A DNA stretch of 64,000 nt from the NCBI RefSeq assembly GCF_013386765.1, contig NZ_JACARE010000037.1, positions 21,477 through 85,476 of the forward strand, read 5' to 3'. The notes under the pieces were generated by a model. That model was not told where the DNA came from, did no database searches, and worked only from the letters and a program-made list of their open reading frames with translations. The DNA comes from Pseudomonas yamanorum (GTDB taxonomy: Bacteria; Pseudomonadota; Gammaproteobacteria; Pseudomonadales; Pseudomonadaceae). Numbering within the stretch: the stretch's first letter is position 1; every line of letters starts with the position of its first letter. Made by a program: the position numbers and the translations under genes. Below, piece by piece: positions 9,396 through 18,364 of the stretch.

Positions 9396-9866
9396 ATGCG
9401 TCAGCATTCGGTTATCCATACACCCAAATCCAGCGACTATCAGGAACTGACCCGTATCTGGGAGGCATCGGTGCGGGCCACCCATGACTTCCTGCCGGAC
9501 AGTTACATCGAGTTGCTGAAAACCCTGGTGCTGACCCGCTACCTCGACGCGGTGATGCTGATCTGCACCAAGGACTCACGCCAGCGCATCACCGGGTTTG
9601 CCGGAGTGGCGGCGGGCAAGGTCGAGATGCTGTTCATCGACCCAGCACACCGTGGCCAGGGCCTGGGGCGGCAGTTGCTGCGCTATACCATCGAGTCGAT
9701 GAATGCCGACCAACTGGACGTCAACGAACAGAACCCGCAGGCCCTGGGTTTCTACTTCAAGCAGGGCTTCGAGGTGATCGGACGCACGGAGCACGACGGC
9801 ATGGGCCAGCCTTATCCGTTGCTGCACATGCGCCTTAAACAGGTACAACAAGCTCGCAGCGGCTGA
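9396..9866 (+). CDS. GNAT-family N-acetyltransferase
   Basis: 156 residues with a GNAT fold: the acetyl-CoA-binding motif A reads HRGQGLGRQLLRY, followed by LDVNEQNPQALGFYFKQGFEVIGR, the usual motif B. The start at 9396 (MRQHSVI) is preferred to the upstream in-frame start at 9330, which overlaps the rimO terminator; AGGGG lies about 10 nt before 9396. The substrate is unknown. The sequence resembles the YjaB-like branch of GNAT enzymes, some of which acetylate small amines or proteins. Confidence 0.85.
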   Translation: MRQHSVIHTPKSSDYQELTRIWEASVRATHDFLPDSYIELLKTLVLTRYLDAVMLICTKDSRQRITGFAGVAAGKVEMLFIDPAHRGQGLGRQLLRYTIESMNADQLDVNEQNPQALGFYFKQGFEVIGRTEHDGMGQPYPLLHMRLKQVQQARSG

Positions 9867-9882
9867 CACAACAAGGATCAAA

Positions 9883-9969
9883 TGTGGGAGCTGGCTTGCC
9901 TGCGATGCGGCTCCCCCGGTATGCCAGATACACCGAGGCGATGCCATCGCAGGCAAGCCAGCTCCCACA
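9883..9969. repeat. REPIN-type inverted repeat
   Basis: The 25-bp arm TGTGGGAGCTGGCTTGCCTG... (9883-9907) recurs as an exact inverted copy at 9945-9969 around a 37-bp centre. It sits between convergently read-through genes and has no coding potential. Confidence 0.85.
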
Positions 9970-10053
9970 AAAAGCCACAGCGCCAAAATGGAGCCGGGAT
10001 TAACCGGCGCCACACAGGTACAATAGCCGCCCCCTTTTGTTTCGGCCCTTGTC

Positions 10054-10764
10054 ATGACTGAACCCCTACGCCTCTCCAAACGCCTCATCGAACTGGTCGG
10101 TTGCTCCCGTCGGGAGGCTGAGCTGTTCATCGAAGGCGGCTGGGTCACGGTGGACGGCGAAGTGATCGACGAGCCGCAGTTCAAGGTCACTACCCAAAAG
10201 GTCGAGCTCGACCCTGAAGCCAAGGCCACCGCGCCGGAGCCAGTGACCATCCTGTTCCACGCCCCCGCCGGCGTGGACGCCGAGACGGCCATGGCGTCGA
10301 TCAACGCCGAGACCCTGTCGGAAGAACACCGCTTCAGCAAGCGCCCGCTCAAAGGCCACTTCCTGCGCCTGACCGCCAGCAGCGACCTGCAAGCCAAGGC
10401 CAGCGGCCTGCTGGTGTTCACCCAGGACTGGAAGATCTTGCGCAAGCTGACCGCTGACGCGAACAAGATCGAACAGGAATACGTGGTGGAGGTGTCCGGC
10501 GACATGGTCGCCCACGGCCTGAACCGCCTCAACCACGGCCTGACCTACAAAGGTAAGGAATTGCCGGCGGTGAAAGCCAGTTGGCAGAACGAGAACCGCC
10601 TGCGCTTTGCGCTGAAAAACCCGCAACCGGGTGTGATTGCCTTGTTCTGCGAAGCCGTCGGCCTGAAAGTCGTCGCCATTCGACGCATCCGCATCGGCGG
10701 AGTGTCCATCGGCAAAGTGCCGGTGGGCCAATGGCGCTATCTGTCCGGCAAAGAAAAGTTCTAA
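10054..10764 (+). CDS. RsuA/RluF-family pseudouridine synthase-like protein with altered catalytic motif
   Basis: 236 residues. An N-terminal S4 RNA-binding domain (LSKRLIELVGCSRREAELFIEGGWVTVDG) is followed by the RsuA-type domain and the C-terminal motif GLKVVAIRRIRIGGVSIG. At the catalytic site the family reads GRLD-x-D-T-x-G-L; here the ungapped equivalent is SDLQAKASGLL, so the Asp nucleophile aligns with Gln113 and the preceding Arg with Asp111. Either Asp111 has taken over through a local shift, or the protein binds rRNA without pseudouridylating it. The family assignment is secure; the activity is not. Confidence 0.8.
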   Translation: MTEPLRLSKRLIELVGCSRREAELFIEGGWVTVDGEVIDEPQFKVTTQKVELDPEAKATAPEPVTILFHAPAGVDAETAMASINAETLSEEHRFSKRPLKGHFLRLTASSDLQAKASGLLVFTQDWKILRKLTADANKIEQEYVVEVSGDMVAHGLNRLNHGLTYKGKELPAVKASWQNENRLRFALKNPQPGVIALFCEAVGLKVVAIRRIRIGGVSIGKVPVGQWRYLSGKEKF

Positions 10765-10840
10765 GACTTTTTTCGCCGCCGAATCTCTCGATACCGCCTG
10801 CCTGGGCGGTGTCCACAGTTGAATGACCAGGATTGCCCAC

Positions 10841-11302
10841 ATGATTCACAACGACGTACTGCGCAGCGTGCGCTACATGCTCGACATCAGCGACAACAAG
10901 ATGGTCGAGATCACCAAGCTCGGCGGCATGGAAGTCACCAAGGACGACCTGCTGACCTATCTCAAGAAAGACGAGGAAGAAGGCTTCGTGTTCTGCCCGG
11001 ACGAAGTCATGGCGCATTTCCTCGACGGCCTGGTGATCTTCAAGCGCGGCAAGGACGAAAGCCGTCCGCCACAGCCGATCGAACTGCCGGTGACCAACAA
11101 CATCGTCCTGAAGAAACTGCGGGTGGCCTTCGAACTGAAGGAAGACGACATGCACGCGATCCTCAAGGCCTCCGAGTTCCCGGTGTCCAAGCCTGAGCTG
11201 AGCGCGCTGTTCCGCAAGTTCGGCCACACCAACTACCGCACCTGCGGTGACCAGCTGCTGCGCAACTTCCTCAAGGGCCTGACCCTGCGCGTTCGCGCCT
11301 AA
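10841..11302 (+). CDS. DUF1456 (YehS-like) protein
   Basis: 153 residues made of two similar halves (NDVLRSVRYMLDISDNKMVEI and NNIVLKKLRVAFELKEDDMHAI), each with the YehS fold seen in DUF1456 proteins. No biochemical role is known for the family. The ATG at 10841 is chosen because an AGGA sequence lies 8 nt upstream; the in-frame ATG at 10823 has no ribosome site. Four bases separate it from trmO downstream, so the two are probably co-transcribed. Confidence 0.85.
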   Translation: MIHNDVLRSVRYMLDISDNKMVEITKLGGMEVTKDDLLTYLKKDEEEGFVFCPDEVMAHFLDGLVIFKRGKDESRPPQPIELPVTNNIVLKKLRVAFELKEDDMHAILKASEFPVSKPELSALFRKFGHTNYRTCGDQLLRNFLKGLTLRVRA

Positions 11303-11306
11303 GCCC

Positions 11307-12002
11307 GTGAACTACAGCGTCTCACCCATCGGCTTTGTCCGCTCCTGTTTCAAGGAGAAATTCGCCATCCCGCGCCAGCCCCAACTGGCGCCTGCCGCCC
11401 GGGGCGTGCTGGAGCTGGTGGCGCCGTTCGACCAGGGTGAGGCGGTGCAGGGTTTGGAACAGGTCAGCCATGTGTGGTTGCTGTTCCTGTTTCACCAGGC
11501 GCTGGAAGACAAGCCAAGGCTGAAAGTGCGCCCGCCGCGGTTGGGCGGCAACAAGTCCATGGGCGTGTTTGCCACCCGCGCGACACACCGGCCCAACGGT
11601 ATCGGGCAGTCGGTGGTCAAGCTGGACAAGGTGGAGGACGGCCGCTTGTGGATATCCGGCATCGACCTGCTGGACGGCACACCGATTCTCGACATCAAGC
11701 CGTACGTGCCGTACGCAGACATCGTTGACACCGCGAGCAACAGCATCGCCAGCGCCGCGCCAGCGCTGATTCCTGTGCAGTGGCTGAAGACGGCACTGCA
11801 ACAGGCAGAAGGCCACGCTCAGCGCCTTGGCGAGCCATTGGTGGCATTGATCGAGCAGTGCCTGGCGCAGGATCCACGGCCGGCATACCAGACGCCGGGG
11901 CCGGAGCGGGAATACGGGGCGCAGTTCTGGGATGTGGATGTGCGGTGGCACTATCCCGAGGCGGGGATGATTTGTGTGCTGGAAGTCGTGTCGGCTGGAT
12001 AA
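11307..12002 (+). CDS. trmO: tRNA (t6A37-N6) methyltransferase TrmO (TsaA/YaeB)
   Basis: 231 residues of the TsaA-like beta-barrel family. Visible signatures are SPIGFVRSCFKEKFAIPRQP at the N-terminus and the SAM-site block GVFATRATHRPNGIGQS. In E. coli this enzyme methylates N6-threonylcarbamoyladenosine at position 37 of tRNA-Thr. A GTG start at 11307 lies only 4 bp after the DUF1456 stop, and the alignment begins there. Confidence 0.93.
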   Translation: MNYSVSPIGFVRSCFKEKFAIPRQPQLAPAARGVLELVAPFDQGEAVQGLEQVSHVWLLFLFHQALEDKPRLKVRPPRLGGNKSMGVFATRATHRPNGIGQSVVKLDKVEDGRLWISGIDLLDGTPILDIKPYVPYADIVDTASNSIASAAPALIPVQWLKTALQQAEGHAQRLGEPLVALIEQCLAQDPRPAYQTPGPEREYGAQFWDVDVRWHYPEAGMICVLEVVSAG

Positions 12003-12015
12003 ACCGGAAACAAAT

Positions 12016-12104
12016 GTGGGAGCGGGCTTGCTCGCGAAGGCGGTGGATCAGTCAATACATCTGATGACTGTTACACCGCCTTCGCGAGCAAGCCCGCTCC
12101 CACA
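12016..12104. repeat. REPIN-type inverted repeat between trmO and fprA
   Basis: A 30-bp arm starting TGTGGGAGCGGGCTTGCTCG recurs as an exact inverted copy at 12075-12104 around 29 bp. It lies between convergent genes and is followed by T7, so it may also serve as a terminator for trmO. Confidence 0.85.
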
Positions 12105-12120
12105 TTTTTTTGCGTCGCCC

Positions 12121-12900
12121 TTATTTCTCGACGAACGCACGCTCGATCAAGTAGTCACCCGGCTCACGCATCCGCGGGGAAACCTTCAGGCCGAAGCTGT
12201 TCAGCACTTCGCTGGTCTCGTCCAGCATGCTTGGGCTGCCGCACAGCATGGCGCGGTCGTCTTCAGGATTGATCGGCGGCAGGCCGATGTCGCTGAACAG
12301 CTTGCCGCTGCGCATCAGGTCGGTCAGGCGGCCTTCGTTTTCGAACGGCTCGCGGGTGACGGTCGGGTAGTAGATCAACTTGTCACGCAGGGCCTCGCCG
12401 AAGAACTCGTTCTGCGGCAGGTGCTCGGTGATGAATTCGCGGTAGGCGACTTCGTTGACGTAACGCACGCCGTGGCACAGGATCACTTTTTCGAAACGCT
12501 CGTAGGTTTCAGGGTCCTGGATCACGCTCATGAAGGGCGCGAGGCCGGTGCCGGTGCTGAGCAGGTACAAATGCTTGCCAGGCTTCAAATCGTCAAGCAC
12601 CAGGGTGCCCGTCGGTTTTTTGCTGATGATGATCTCGTCGCCTTCCTTCAAGTGCTGCAACTGGGAAGTCAGCGGGCCATCCGGCACCTTGATGCTGAAG
12701 AACTCCAGATGCTCTTCCCAGTTCGGGCTGGCAATGGAGTAAGCGCGCATGAGCGGGCGGCCGTTGGGCTGTTGCAGGCCGATCATCACGAACTGACCGT
12801 TCTCGAAGCGCAGGCCCGGATCGCGGGTGCACTTGAAGCTGAACAGAGTGTCGTTCCAGTGATGAACACTGAGGACACGCTCGTGGTTCATGTTGCTCAT
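12121..12900 (-). CDS. fprA: Ferredoxin/flavodoxin-NADP reductase
   Basis: 259 residues. FAD-binding motif RAYSIASPNWEEHLEFFSI, NADP-binding block STGTGLAPFMSVIQDPETYERF and a C-terminal FVEK end match Pseudomonas Fpr, which moves electrons between NADPH and ferredoxin or flavodoxin and helps in oxidative stress and Fe-S repair. The ATG at 12900 (MSNMNHERV) is preceded by AGGAG; a longer frame to 12960 does not fit the family. It is divergent from the LysR regulator finR, which in P. putida activates fprA in response to superoxide. Confidence 0.95.
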   Translation of the reverse strand: MSNMNHERVLSVHHWNDTLFSFKCTRDPGLRFENGQFVMIGLQQPNGRPLMRAYSIASPNWEEHLEFFSIKVPDGPLTSQLQHLKEGDEIIISKKPTGTLVLDDLKPGKHLYLLSTGTGLAPFMSVIQDPETYERFEKVILCHGVRYVNEVAYREFITEHLPQNEFFGEALRDKLIYYPTVTREPFENEGRLTDLMRSGKLFSDIGLPPINPEDDRAMLCGSPSMLDETSEVLNSFGLKVSPRMREPGDYLIERAFVEK

Positions 12901-13024
12901 GTACGGGGGACTCCTGGAAATGGGTCTGCGCCAAATGTTGGATGCGCAATTGCACAGCATTCTAATGGCGGCGACAATATCTGTTAACTGGATTATTAAG
13001 ATAAGGGTTATCGGTTATATCGAT
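12901..13024. promoter_or_regulatory. fprA-finR divergent control region
   Basis: A 124-bp spacer between divergent starts, locally AT-rich (12970-13020). It must hold both promoters and the expected FinR site; no single operator could be fixed by eye. Confidence 0.5.
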
Positions 13025-13951
13025 ATGCGATTTACTCTACGTCAACTGCAAGTCTTCGTCGCCGTCGCCCAGCAGGAAAGCGTCTCGCGCGCTGCTGGCC
13101 TTCTGGCCTTATCTCAATCCGCCGCCAGCACCTCGATCACCGAGCTGGAGCGTCAATCCAGCTGCCAATTATTCGACCGCGCCGGTAAACGCCTGAGCCT
13201 CAACGCCCTCGGTCATCAGCTATTGCCCCAGGCCGTGGCGCTGCTGGACCAGGCCAAGGAGATCGAGGACCTGCTCAACGGCAAGTCGGGCTTCGGCTCC
13301 CTGGCGGTGGGCGCCACGCTGACCATCGGCAACTACCTGGCCACGCTGCTGATCGGCAGCTTCATGCAGCAGCATCCCGAGAGCCAGGTGAAGCTGCATG
13401 TGCAGAACACTGCGCATATCGTGCATCAGGTGGCGCACTACGAAATTGATCTGGGTCTAATCGAAGGCGACTGCAGCCACCCGGACATCGAGGTGCAAAC
13501 CTGGGTGGAGGATGAACTGGTGGTGTTCTGCGCGCCCCAGCATCACTTGGCCAAGCGCGGCCAGGCCACCATGGAGGAGCTGACCCATGAGGCGTGGATC
13601 CTGCGGGAACAAGGCTCCGGTACGCGCCTGACCTTTGACCAGGCCATGCGGCATCACCGCAGCGCGCTGAATATCCGCCTGGAGCTGGAACACACCGAGG
13701 CGATCAAGCGGGCTGTGGAATCCGGATTGGGGATTGGCTGCATTTCCCGGCTGGCGCTGCGCGACGCCTTCCGGCGCGGCAGCCTGGTGCCGGTGGAAAC
13801 CCCGGACCTGGACCTGGCCCGGCAGTTCTACTTCATCTGGCACAAGCAGAAGTACCAGACCTCGGCCATGCGCGAGTTCCTGGAACTGTGCCGTTCCTTT
13901 ACCGCCGGTGTGCAACGCAGCGACGAGATCGTGCTGCCGACCATCGCCTAG
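13025..13951 (+). CDS. finR: LysR-type regulator FinR
   Basis: 308 residues. N-terminal winged HTH MRFTLRQLQVFVAVAQQES..SQSAASTSITELE, then the LysR substrate-binding domain. In P. putida FinR senses superoxide/oxidative stress and activates fprA, the divergent neighbour here, so the name follows from sequence class plus gene arrangement. The ATG at 13025 gives the usual LysR length; an earlier in-frame start at 12890 lies inside fprA. The stop overlaps the convergent dgkA stop by 4 bp. Confidence 0.88.
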   Translation: MRFTLRQLQVFVAVAQQESVSRAAGLLALSQSAASTSITELERQSSCQLFDRAGKRLSLNALGHQLLPQAVALLDQAKEIEDLLNGKSGFGSLAVGATLTIGNYLATLLIGSFMQQHPESQVKLHVQNTAHIVHQVAHYEIDLGLIEGDCSHPDIEVQTWVEDELVVFCAPQHHLAKRGQATMEELTHEAWILREQGSGTRLTFDQAMRHHRSALNIRLELEHTEAIKRAVESGLGIGCISRLALRDAFRRGSLVPVETPDLDLARQFYFIWHKQKYQTSAMREFLELCRSFTAGVQRSDEIVLPTIA

Positions 13952-14310
13952 ATCAGGATGACGGCCCACACCAGGGTAATGATGGTCAGCGCGACAAACT
14001 GGGCCGCGCTGCCCATGTCCTTGGCGTTTTTCGACAAGGGGTGCAGGTCCAGGGAAATCCGGTCGATCGCCGCTTCGACGGCCGAGTTGAGCAACTCGAC
14101 GATCAACGCCAACAGGCACACGGCAATCAGCAACGCGCGCTCCACCCGGCTGACGTTGAGGAAGAAACTCAGCGGGATCAGGATGACGTTGAGCAGCACC
14201 AACTGACGAAACGCCGCCTCGCCGGTGAAAGCCGCACGCAGGCCATCCAGGGAATATCCCCCCGCGTTGAAGATACGTTTGATACCGGTTTGACCTTTGA
14301 AAGGCGACAT
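13948..14310 (-). CDS. dgkA: Diacylglycerol kinase
   Basis: 120 residues, the usual size of the prokaryotic integral-membrane DAG kinase. Three hydrophobic helices surround the family motif ELLNSAVEAAIDRIS. It rephosphorylates diacylglycerol left over from lipid-headgroup transfer to periplasmic glucans. The dgkA-erdR order is the same as PA3603-PA3604 in P. aeruginosa. Convergent with finR and overlapping its stop codon. Confidence 0.95.
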   Translation of the reverse strand: MSPFKGQTGIKRIFNAGGYSLDGLRAAFTGEAAFRQLVLLNVILIPLSFFLNVSRVERALLIAVCLLALIVELLNSAVEAAIDRISLDLHPLSKNAKDMGSAAQFVALTIITLVWAVILI

Positions 14311-14385
14311 AGAGTAGGCAACTGAGCAAAAAGATGTGGGGAAACTAGAGCAGGCAAAGTCAAAAAAACGTGAATGAACAGCGTC

Positions 14386-15036
14386 TTAATGCTGCGAAAT
14401 TGACTCAAGTTGTTGCAAGAGTAGCGCTGCCTGGGTTCGCGTGCGTACACCCAGCTTGCGGAAGATCGCCGTGACATGGGCCTTGATGGTCGCTTCCGAC
14501 ACGCTCAGCTCATAGGCAATCTGCTTGTTGAGCAGGCCTTCGCAGACCATGGTCAACACCCGGAACTGCTGGGGCGTCAGGCTGGCCAGGCCATCACGGG
14601 CGGCCTTGGCTTCGTCGGAGACATTGATCTCTTCAAAGGCTTGCGGCGGCCAGGAGACGTCGCCGTCCAGCACCGTACGCACGGCTTTCTGGATGTCTTC
14701 CATGGAGCTGGACTTGGGAATGAAACCGCTGGCACCGAACTCCTTGGAGCGCACCACCACCGACGCTTCCTCCTGGGCCGAGACCATCACCACAGGAATC
14801 TGCGGGTATTGCCCGCGCAGCAGCACCAGCCCGGAAAAACCGTAGGCACCGGGCATGTTCAGGTCCAGCAGGACCAGATCCCAGTCGGATTTTTCGGTGA
14901 GGCGGGTTTCCAGCTCGGCAATGCTGGCGACTTCGACGAGGCGTACATCCGGCCCCAGGCCCAGCGTGACCGCCTGGTGCAGCGCGCTGCGAAACAGCGG
15001 GTGGTCATCGGCAATCAGGATTTCGTATGTGGCCAT
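14386..15036 (-). CDS. erdR: NarL/LuxR-type response regulator ErdR
   Basis: 216 residues: receiver domain (LIADDHPLFR, phospho-acceptor Asp in LVLLDLNMPG, Lys in FIPKSSS) and C-terminal LuxR HTH (LTPQQFRVLTMVCEGLLNKQIAYELSVSEATIKAHV). The neighbour dgkA and the sequence point to the P. aeruginosa PA3604 orthologue ErdR, which takes part in ethanol/acetate control including acs. No histidine kinase is adjacent, as in P. aeruginosa. A 75-bp gap separates it from dgkA. Confidence 0.82.
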   Translation of the reverse strand: MATYEILIADDHPLFRSALHQAVTLGLGPDVRLVEVASIAELETRLTEKSDWDLVLLDLNMPGAYGFSGLVLLRGQYPQIPVVMVSAQEEASVVVRSKEFGASGFIPKSSSMEDIQKAVRTVLDGDVSWPPQAFEEINVSDEAKAARDGLASLTPQQFRVLTMVCEGLLNKQIAYELSVSEATIKAHVTAIFRKLGVRTRTQAALLLQQLESISQH

Positions 15037-15289
15037 TTATTAAATGATCCTGTTTTTTAGGGGGCACTGATGGGTTCAGTGCTCGCCAACGCGCAAGGTG
15101 GCTGCCAGGCAAGCAGTCACCAAAGGGCGCGCTCAACGTCAAAACACGACGTATCCAATCTGTGACAGCGCCCCAATCGGCGCCAAGCATGCCCAGCGCA
15201 GCCTGGGTGGTCAAGCGCTACGCCCGCGGCCATTTTAGCGGGCTGCAGGTTTGTGCGGCCATCATGCAAAGGTCGGCTGGCCATGACCC

Positions 15290-16000
15290 CTATAGATAAG
15301 GTGCAAGGCGAGTATGGACGATGTCGGCCGGGTCCAGCGCCAACTGAAATTTAGCGGCCAGGTAATGGGTGCTGAACACGTCCAGATAGGCGTCCAGCAC
15401 TTCGCTGGCCGCCTGATCGTCAGCGAGCTCCAGGCACAGGGCCGCGACTTCGGCGGTGCAGAAATGATCATCACGCTTGGAGCGGCGCAGCTTGTAGCGC
15501 GACAGCTGCTCCGGGGCCAGGCTCAGCACCGGCAAGTGCTCCAGGTAGGGGCTCTTGCGGAACATCTTGCGTGCTTCACTCCAGGTACCGTCCAGCAGAA
15601 TGAACAGCGGGCGCTTGCCCTCCTCCAGCCGGACCTGATTGACCACCCGCTCCGGCGCGACGAATTCGCCGGGAAACACGATGTAAGGCTGCCATTGCGG
15701 GTCGGCCAGCAAGGTCAGCAACTCCGGTTCAACCTCAGTTCGTGACCAGGGGAACGCGGTGGTGTCGTTGATCACATCGGCAATCAGCCAGCCGGTGTTG
15801 CTGGGCTTCATCGGTTCTACGTCATGCATCAGCAGGCACATGGCGGATTTGGCCTGGACCTTGGGCCGCCAGGCACACAGGCAATACTCGGGAATTACCC
15901 GACAACCTGGGCAGCGCTCGGCGCGTGAACCCCGTGCCACAAAAGGCTTTACGGCGCGGGCCAGGCGCTGGGTGCGCAAACGGGAGACGGCATGGCTCAT
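15290..16000 (-). CDS. DTW-domain tRNA-uridine aminocarboxypropyltransferase
   Basis: 236 residues. The N-terminal zinc-type Cys cluster CPGCRVIPEYCLC and the signature LDGTWSEARKMFRKSPYL (the D-x-T-W motif) define the DTW family, whose members TapT/TuaA transfer the 3-amino-3-carboxypropyl group of SAM to uridine in tRNA (acp3U47). The start at 16000 (MSHAVSR) is tentative; a TTG at 16048 would add 16 residues, and neither has a strong ribosome site. Confidence 0.85.
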   Translation of the reverse strand: MSHAVSRLRTQRLARAVKPFVARGSRAERCPGCRVIPEYCLCAWRPKVQAKSAMCLLMHDVEPMKPSNTGWLIADVINDTTAFPWSRTEVEPELLTLLADPQWQPYIVFPGEFVAPERVVNQVRLEEGKRPLFILLDGTWSEARKMFRKSPYLEHLPVLSLAPEQLSRYKLRRSKRDDHFCTAEVAALCLELADDQAASEVLDAYLDVFSTHYLAAKFQLALDPADIVHTRLAPYL

Positions 16001-16206
16001 CGGGTGCGCCGCAGGAAAGTGGAAATCGACACGAATAGAACTCGGCAAGGCAAAAGTTGCCGCAGTTTACCAGAGGCGCCTGCGCCCACCTGCACTTCCC
16101 GGCAATACACTGGCCGTAGTGGCAAGCCCTCACCTATAATCCCGCGCCACTGAACGCATAGCGCAGTGGCTGGTCTATGCACCAGTAACCGAATCAGGAG
16201 AGTTTC

Positions 16207-16647
16207 ATGCTGCGTCTTATGTCGCGTGTTGTAGTTCCGTCCGTCGCCCTGGCGCTGGTCTTGCCTCTGGGCGCCCAAGCGGCCTCGCTGCTGGAGGCTC
16301 AACTGAACAGGAAGCTGCAAAGCGTCGCAGAGGAAAGCAACAAGGACCTGCCCCGGGAAATCGACGACAAGACCCTGGAAGTGGCCTACACCGTCGAAGG
16401 TTTGCAACTGATCGATCATCTCAGCGTACAGCCTGATCGCGCCGAGCAAATGCGCGCCAATCCCAAGGCTGTGTATTTCCAGCTGGGGCAAAGCGTGTGC
16501 CTGAACAAGGGCTATCGCGAGCTGATGGCCAAGGGCGCGATCATGCGTTACGAGATTACCGAGAACAAAACCAACCGCCCAGTGGCCTCAGTGAAATTCC
16601 AGGAAGCGGATTGCCCGGCTCCGGCTGCGGCGAAGAAGAAAAAGTAA
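16207..16647 (+). CDS. Secreted protein of the PA3611 (QSregVF) family
   Basis: 146 residues. A clear signal peptide (MLRLMSRVVVPSVALALVLP, cleavage near AQA-AS) precedes a small domain with two cysteines (SVCLNKG and EADCPAP) that probably form a disulfide, and a Lys-rich tail. It resembles P. aeruginosa PA3611, a quorum-sensing-linked secreted protein of known structure but unclear function. GGAG precedes the ATG. Confidence 0.75.
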   Translation: MLRLMSRVVVPSVALALVLPLGAQAASLLEAQLNRKLQSVAEESNKDLPREIDDKTLEVAYTVEGLQLIDHLSVQPDRAEQMRANPKAVYFQLGQSVCLNKGYRELMAKGAIMRYEITENKTNRPVASVKFQEADCPAPAAAKKKK

Positions 16648-17022
16648 GCGATGCCTCCTTTCGCGCGCCGCTGACCAGCGGCGCGCAAAATGCCCCTCTG
16701 AACCATCCGCCCTTGCCCGCTCGCGGCAGCGTCTAAACTCCCTCACAAGTGATCAATAAGCGGTTGCCAGCCAAGACTTTATAGGCTCATGATCAATTCA
16801 TCCCGAAAGCCTGAAACAGCGGGTTTTCACACCGTTTTGTAACATTTTCAGGGCAAAAGAGGGTTGCCCTCCTGTGCGTGCAGTGCAAAGGTTTTTAAAC
16901 ATAAGGAACATACAGAACCGGTTTCGCCCACCTCGTTAATCAGAGGCAACGACACATGCAGTGTCGTGGTCCCGACGAATTTCTCGCCGGCACCCAGGGT
17001 TCTGTGAAGAAGGAGAAGTTGA
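16648..17022. other. intergenic spacer upstream of the LOG-family gene
   Basis: 375 bp without a gene. It holds a perfect GC hairpin at 16663-16686 (GCGCGCCGCT / AGCGGCGCGC) that lacks a U-tract. A small palindrome, CGACAC-ATGCA-GTGTCG, lies at 16950-16966. An AGGAGA ribosome site at 17011 serves the next gene. No promoter was clear. Confidence 0.4.
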
Positions 17023-18132
17023 ATGCCTTACGAACCGAATGAACTCCTGATCCGCCAATTTCAAGAAAACGGCACCGACCTCACGCAGCAGGTCGACGCG
17101 CAACTCCACCTGATTGCGCCCAACAGCCCGAATATTCCCCTTTATCGCGACATGATCTTCACCGTATTGCGCATGGCCCAGGACGACCGCAGCCGCTGGA
17201 ACGCCAAGATCACCCTGCAAGCAATCCGCGAACTGGACCACGCCTTCCGCGTGCTCGAACAGTTCAAGGGGCGACGCAAAGTCACGGTGTTCGGCTCGGC
17301 GCGCACGCCGGTGGAAAGCCCGCTGTACGCATTGGCCCGGGAAGTGGGCGCGGTGCTGGCACGCTCGGACCTGATGGTGATCACCGGCGGTGGCGGCGGC
17401 ATCATGGCGGCGGCCCACGAAGGTGCCGGCCTGCAACACAGCCTGGGGTTCAACATCACCCTGCCCTTTGAACAGCATGCCAACCCGACCATCGATGGCA
17501 CCGAGAACCTGCTGTCCTTCCACTTCTTCTTTACCCGCAAGCTGTTCTTCGTCAAGGAAGCCGACGCCTTGATCTTGTGTCCGGGCGGTTTTGGCACCCT
17601 GGATGAAGCGCTGGAAGTGTTGACCCTGATCCAGACCGGCAAAAGCCCGCTGGTTCCGGTGGTGCTGCTGGATGCACCCGGCGGCAGCTTCTGGCAAGGC
17701 GCCCTGGACTTTATCCGCAGCCAGCTGGAGGCCAATCGCTACATCCTGCCCACCGACCTCAAGCTGGTACGCCTGGTGTACAGCGCTGAAGAGGCAGTAG
17801 AGGAGATCAATCAGTTCTATGCCAACTTCCACTCCACTCGCTGGCTCAAGCGCCAGTTTGTGATTCGCATGCATCATCCGTTGAGTGACCGTGCACTGGC
17901 TCACCTGCAAGAAGCGTTTGCCAGCCTGCGACTGAGTGGCGACTTCCAACAAATCGCCTACACCGGTGAAGAGCATGATGAGCCAAGCTTCAGCCATCTG
18001 ACGCGGCTGGTGTTCAACTTCAACGGGCGCGATCAGGGACGGTTGCGTGAGTTGGTGGATTACATCAACTTGCCGGAGAACTGGGCCCAGGCCCAGGGAA
18101 AAACGCAGCAGCGGGTGACGGAGACGGCGTGA
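17023..18132 (+). CDS. LOG-family (TIGR00730) Rossmann-fold protein
   Basis: 369 residues. The lysine-decarboxylase-like LOG domain shows the nucleotide loop FGSAR, the GGGGGIMAAAHEGA segment and the signature PGGFGTLDEALE. Proteins of this fold release free bases from nucleoside monophosphates (LOG, PpnN), but this long version has extra N- and C-terminal segments of about 85 and 90 residues and its substrate is not established. The ATG at 17023 follows AGGAGA. Confidence 0.82.
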   Translation: MPYEPNELLIRQFQENGTDLTQQVDAQLHLIAPNSPNIPLYRDMIFTVLRMAQDDRSRWNAKITLQAIRELDHAFRVLEQFKGRRKVTVFGSARTPVESPLYALAREVGAVLARSDLMVITGGGGGIMAAAHEGAGLQHSLGFNITLPFEQHANPTIDGTENLLSFHFFFTRKLFFVKEADALILCPGGFGTLDEALEVLTLIQTGKSPLVPVVLLDAPGGSFWQGALDFIRSQLEANRYILPTDLKLVRLVYSAEEAVEEINQFYANFHSTRWLKRQFVIRMHHPLSDRALAHLQEAFASLRLSGDFQQIAYTGEEHDEPSFSHLTRLVFNFNGRDQGRLRELVDYINLPENWAQAQGKTQQRVTETA

Positions 18133-18147
18133 TCTGCCCCTGAAACG

Positions 18148-18187
18148 CAAAAAGGCCCGCTATTTTCATAGCGGGCCTTTTTGTTTT
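18148..18187 (+). terminator. intrinsic terminator after the LOG-family gene
   Basis: AAAAAGGCCCGC-TATTTTCATA-GCGGGCCTTTTT hairpin with T-rich tail. Confidence 0.9.
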
Positions 18188-18218
18188 AACTGTGCCTGAA
18201 CAAGCCACACACATTTAG

Positions 18219-18325
18219 TGTGGGAGCTGTCGAGCCTTGGCGAGGCTGCGATGCAGGCGCTGCGGGCTCTCAGGTACACCGAGGCGATCCCATCGCAGCC
18301 TCGCCAAGGCTCGACAGCTCCCACA
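18219..18325. repeat. REPIN-type inverted repeat
   Basis: The arm TGTGGGAGCTGTCGAGCCTTGGCGAGG... is repeated inverted 107 bp later with almost no mismatch. It belongs to the same subfamily as the elements at 5616 and 53867, in the convergent space before recX. Confidence 0.85.
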
Positions 18326-18364
18326 TATGATCTCTATATGGCCTGGACCAAGCGCTCAGTTGGC

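Noticed and set aside
15037..15289. Small gene between erdR and the DTW gene
   Set aside because: The short frame at 15005-15214 overlaps erdR, lacks a ribosome site and resembles nothing known.
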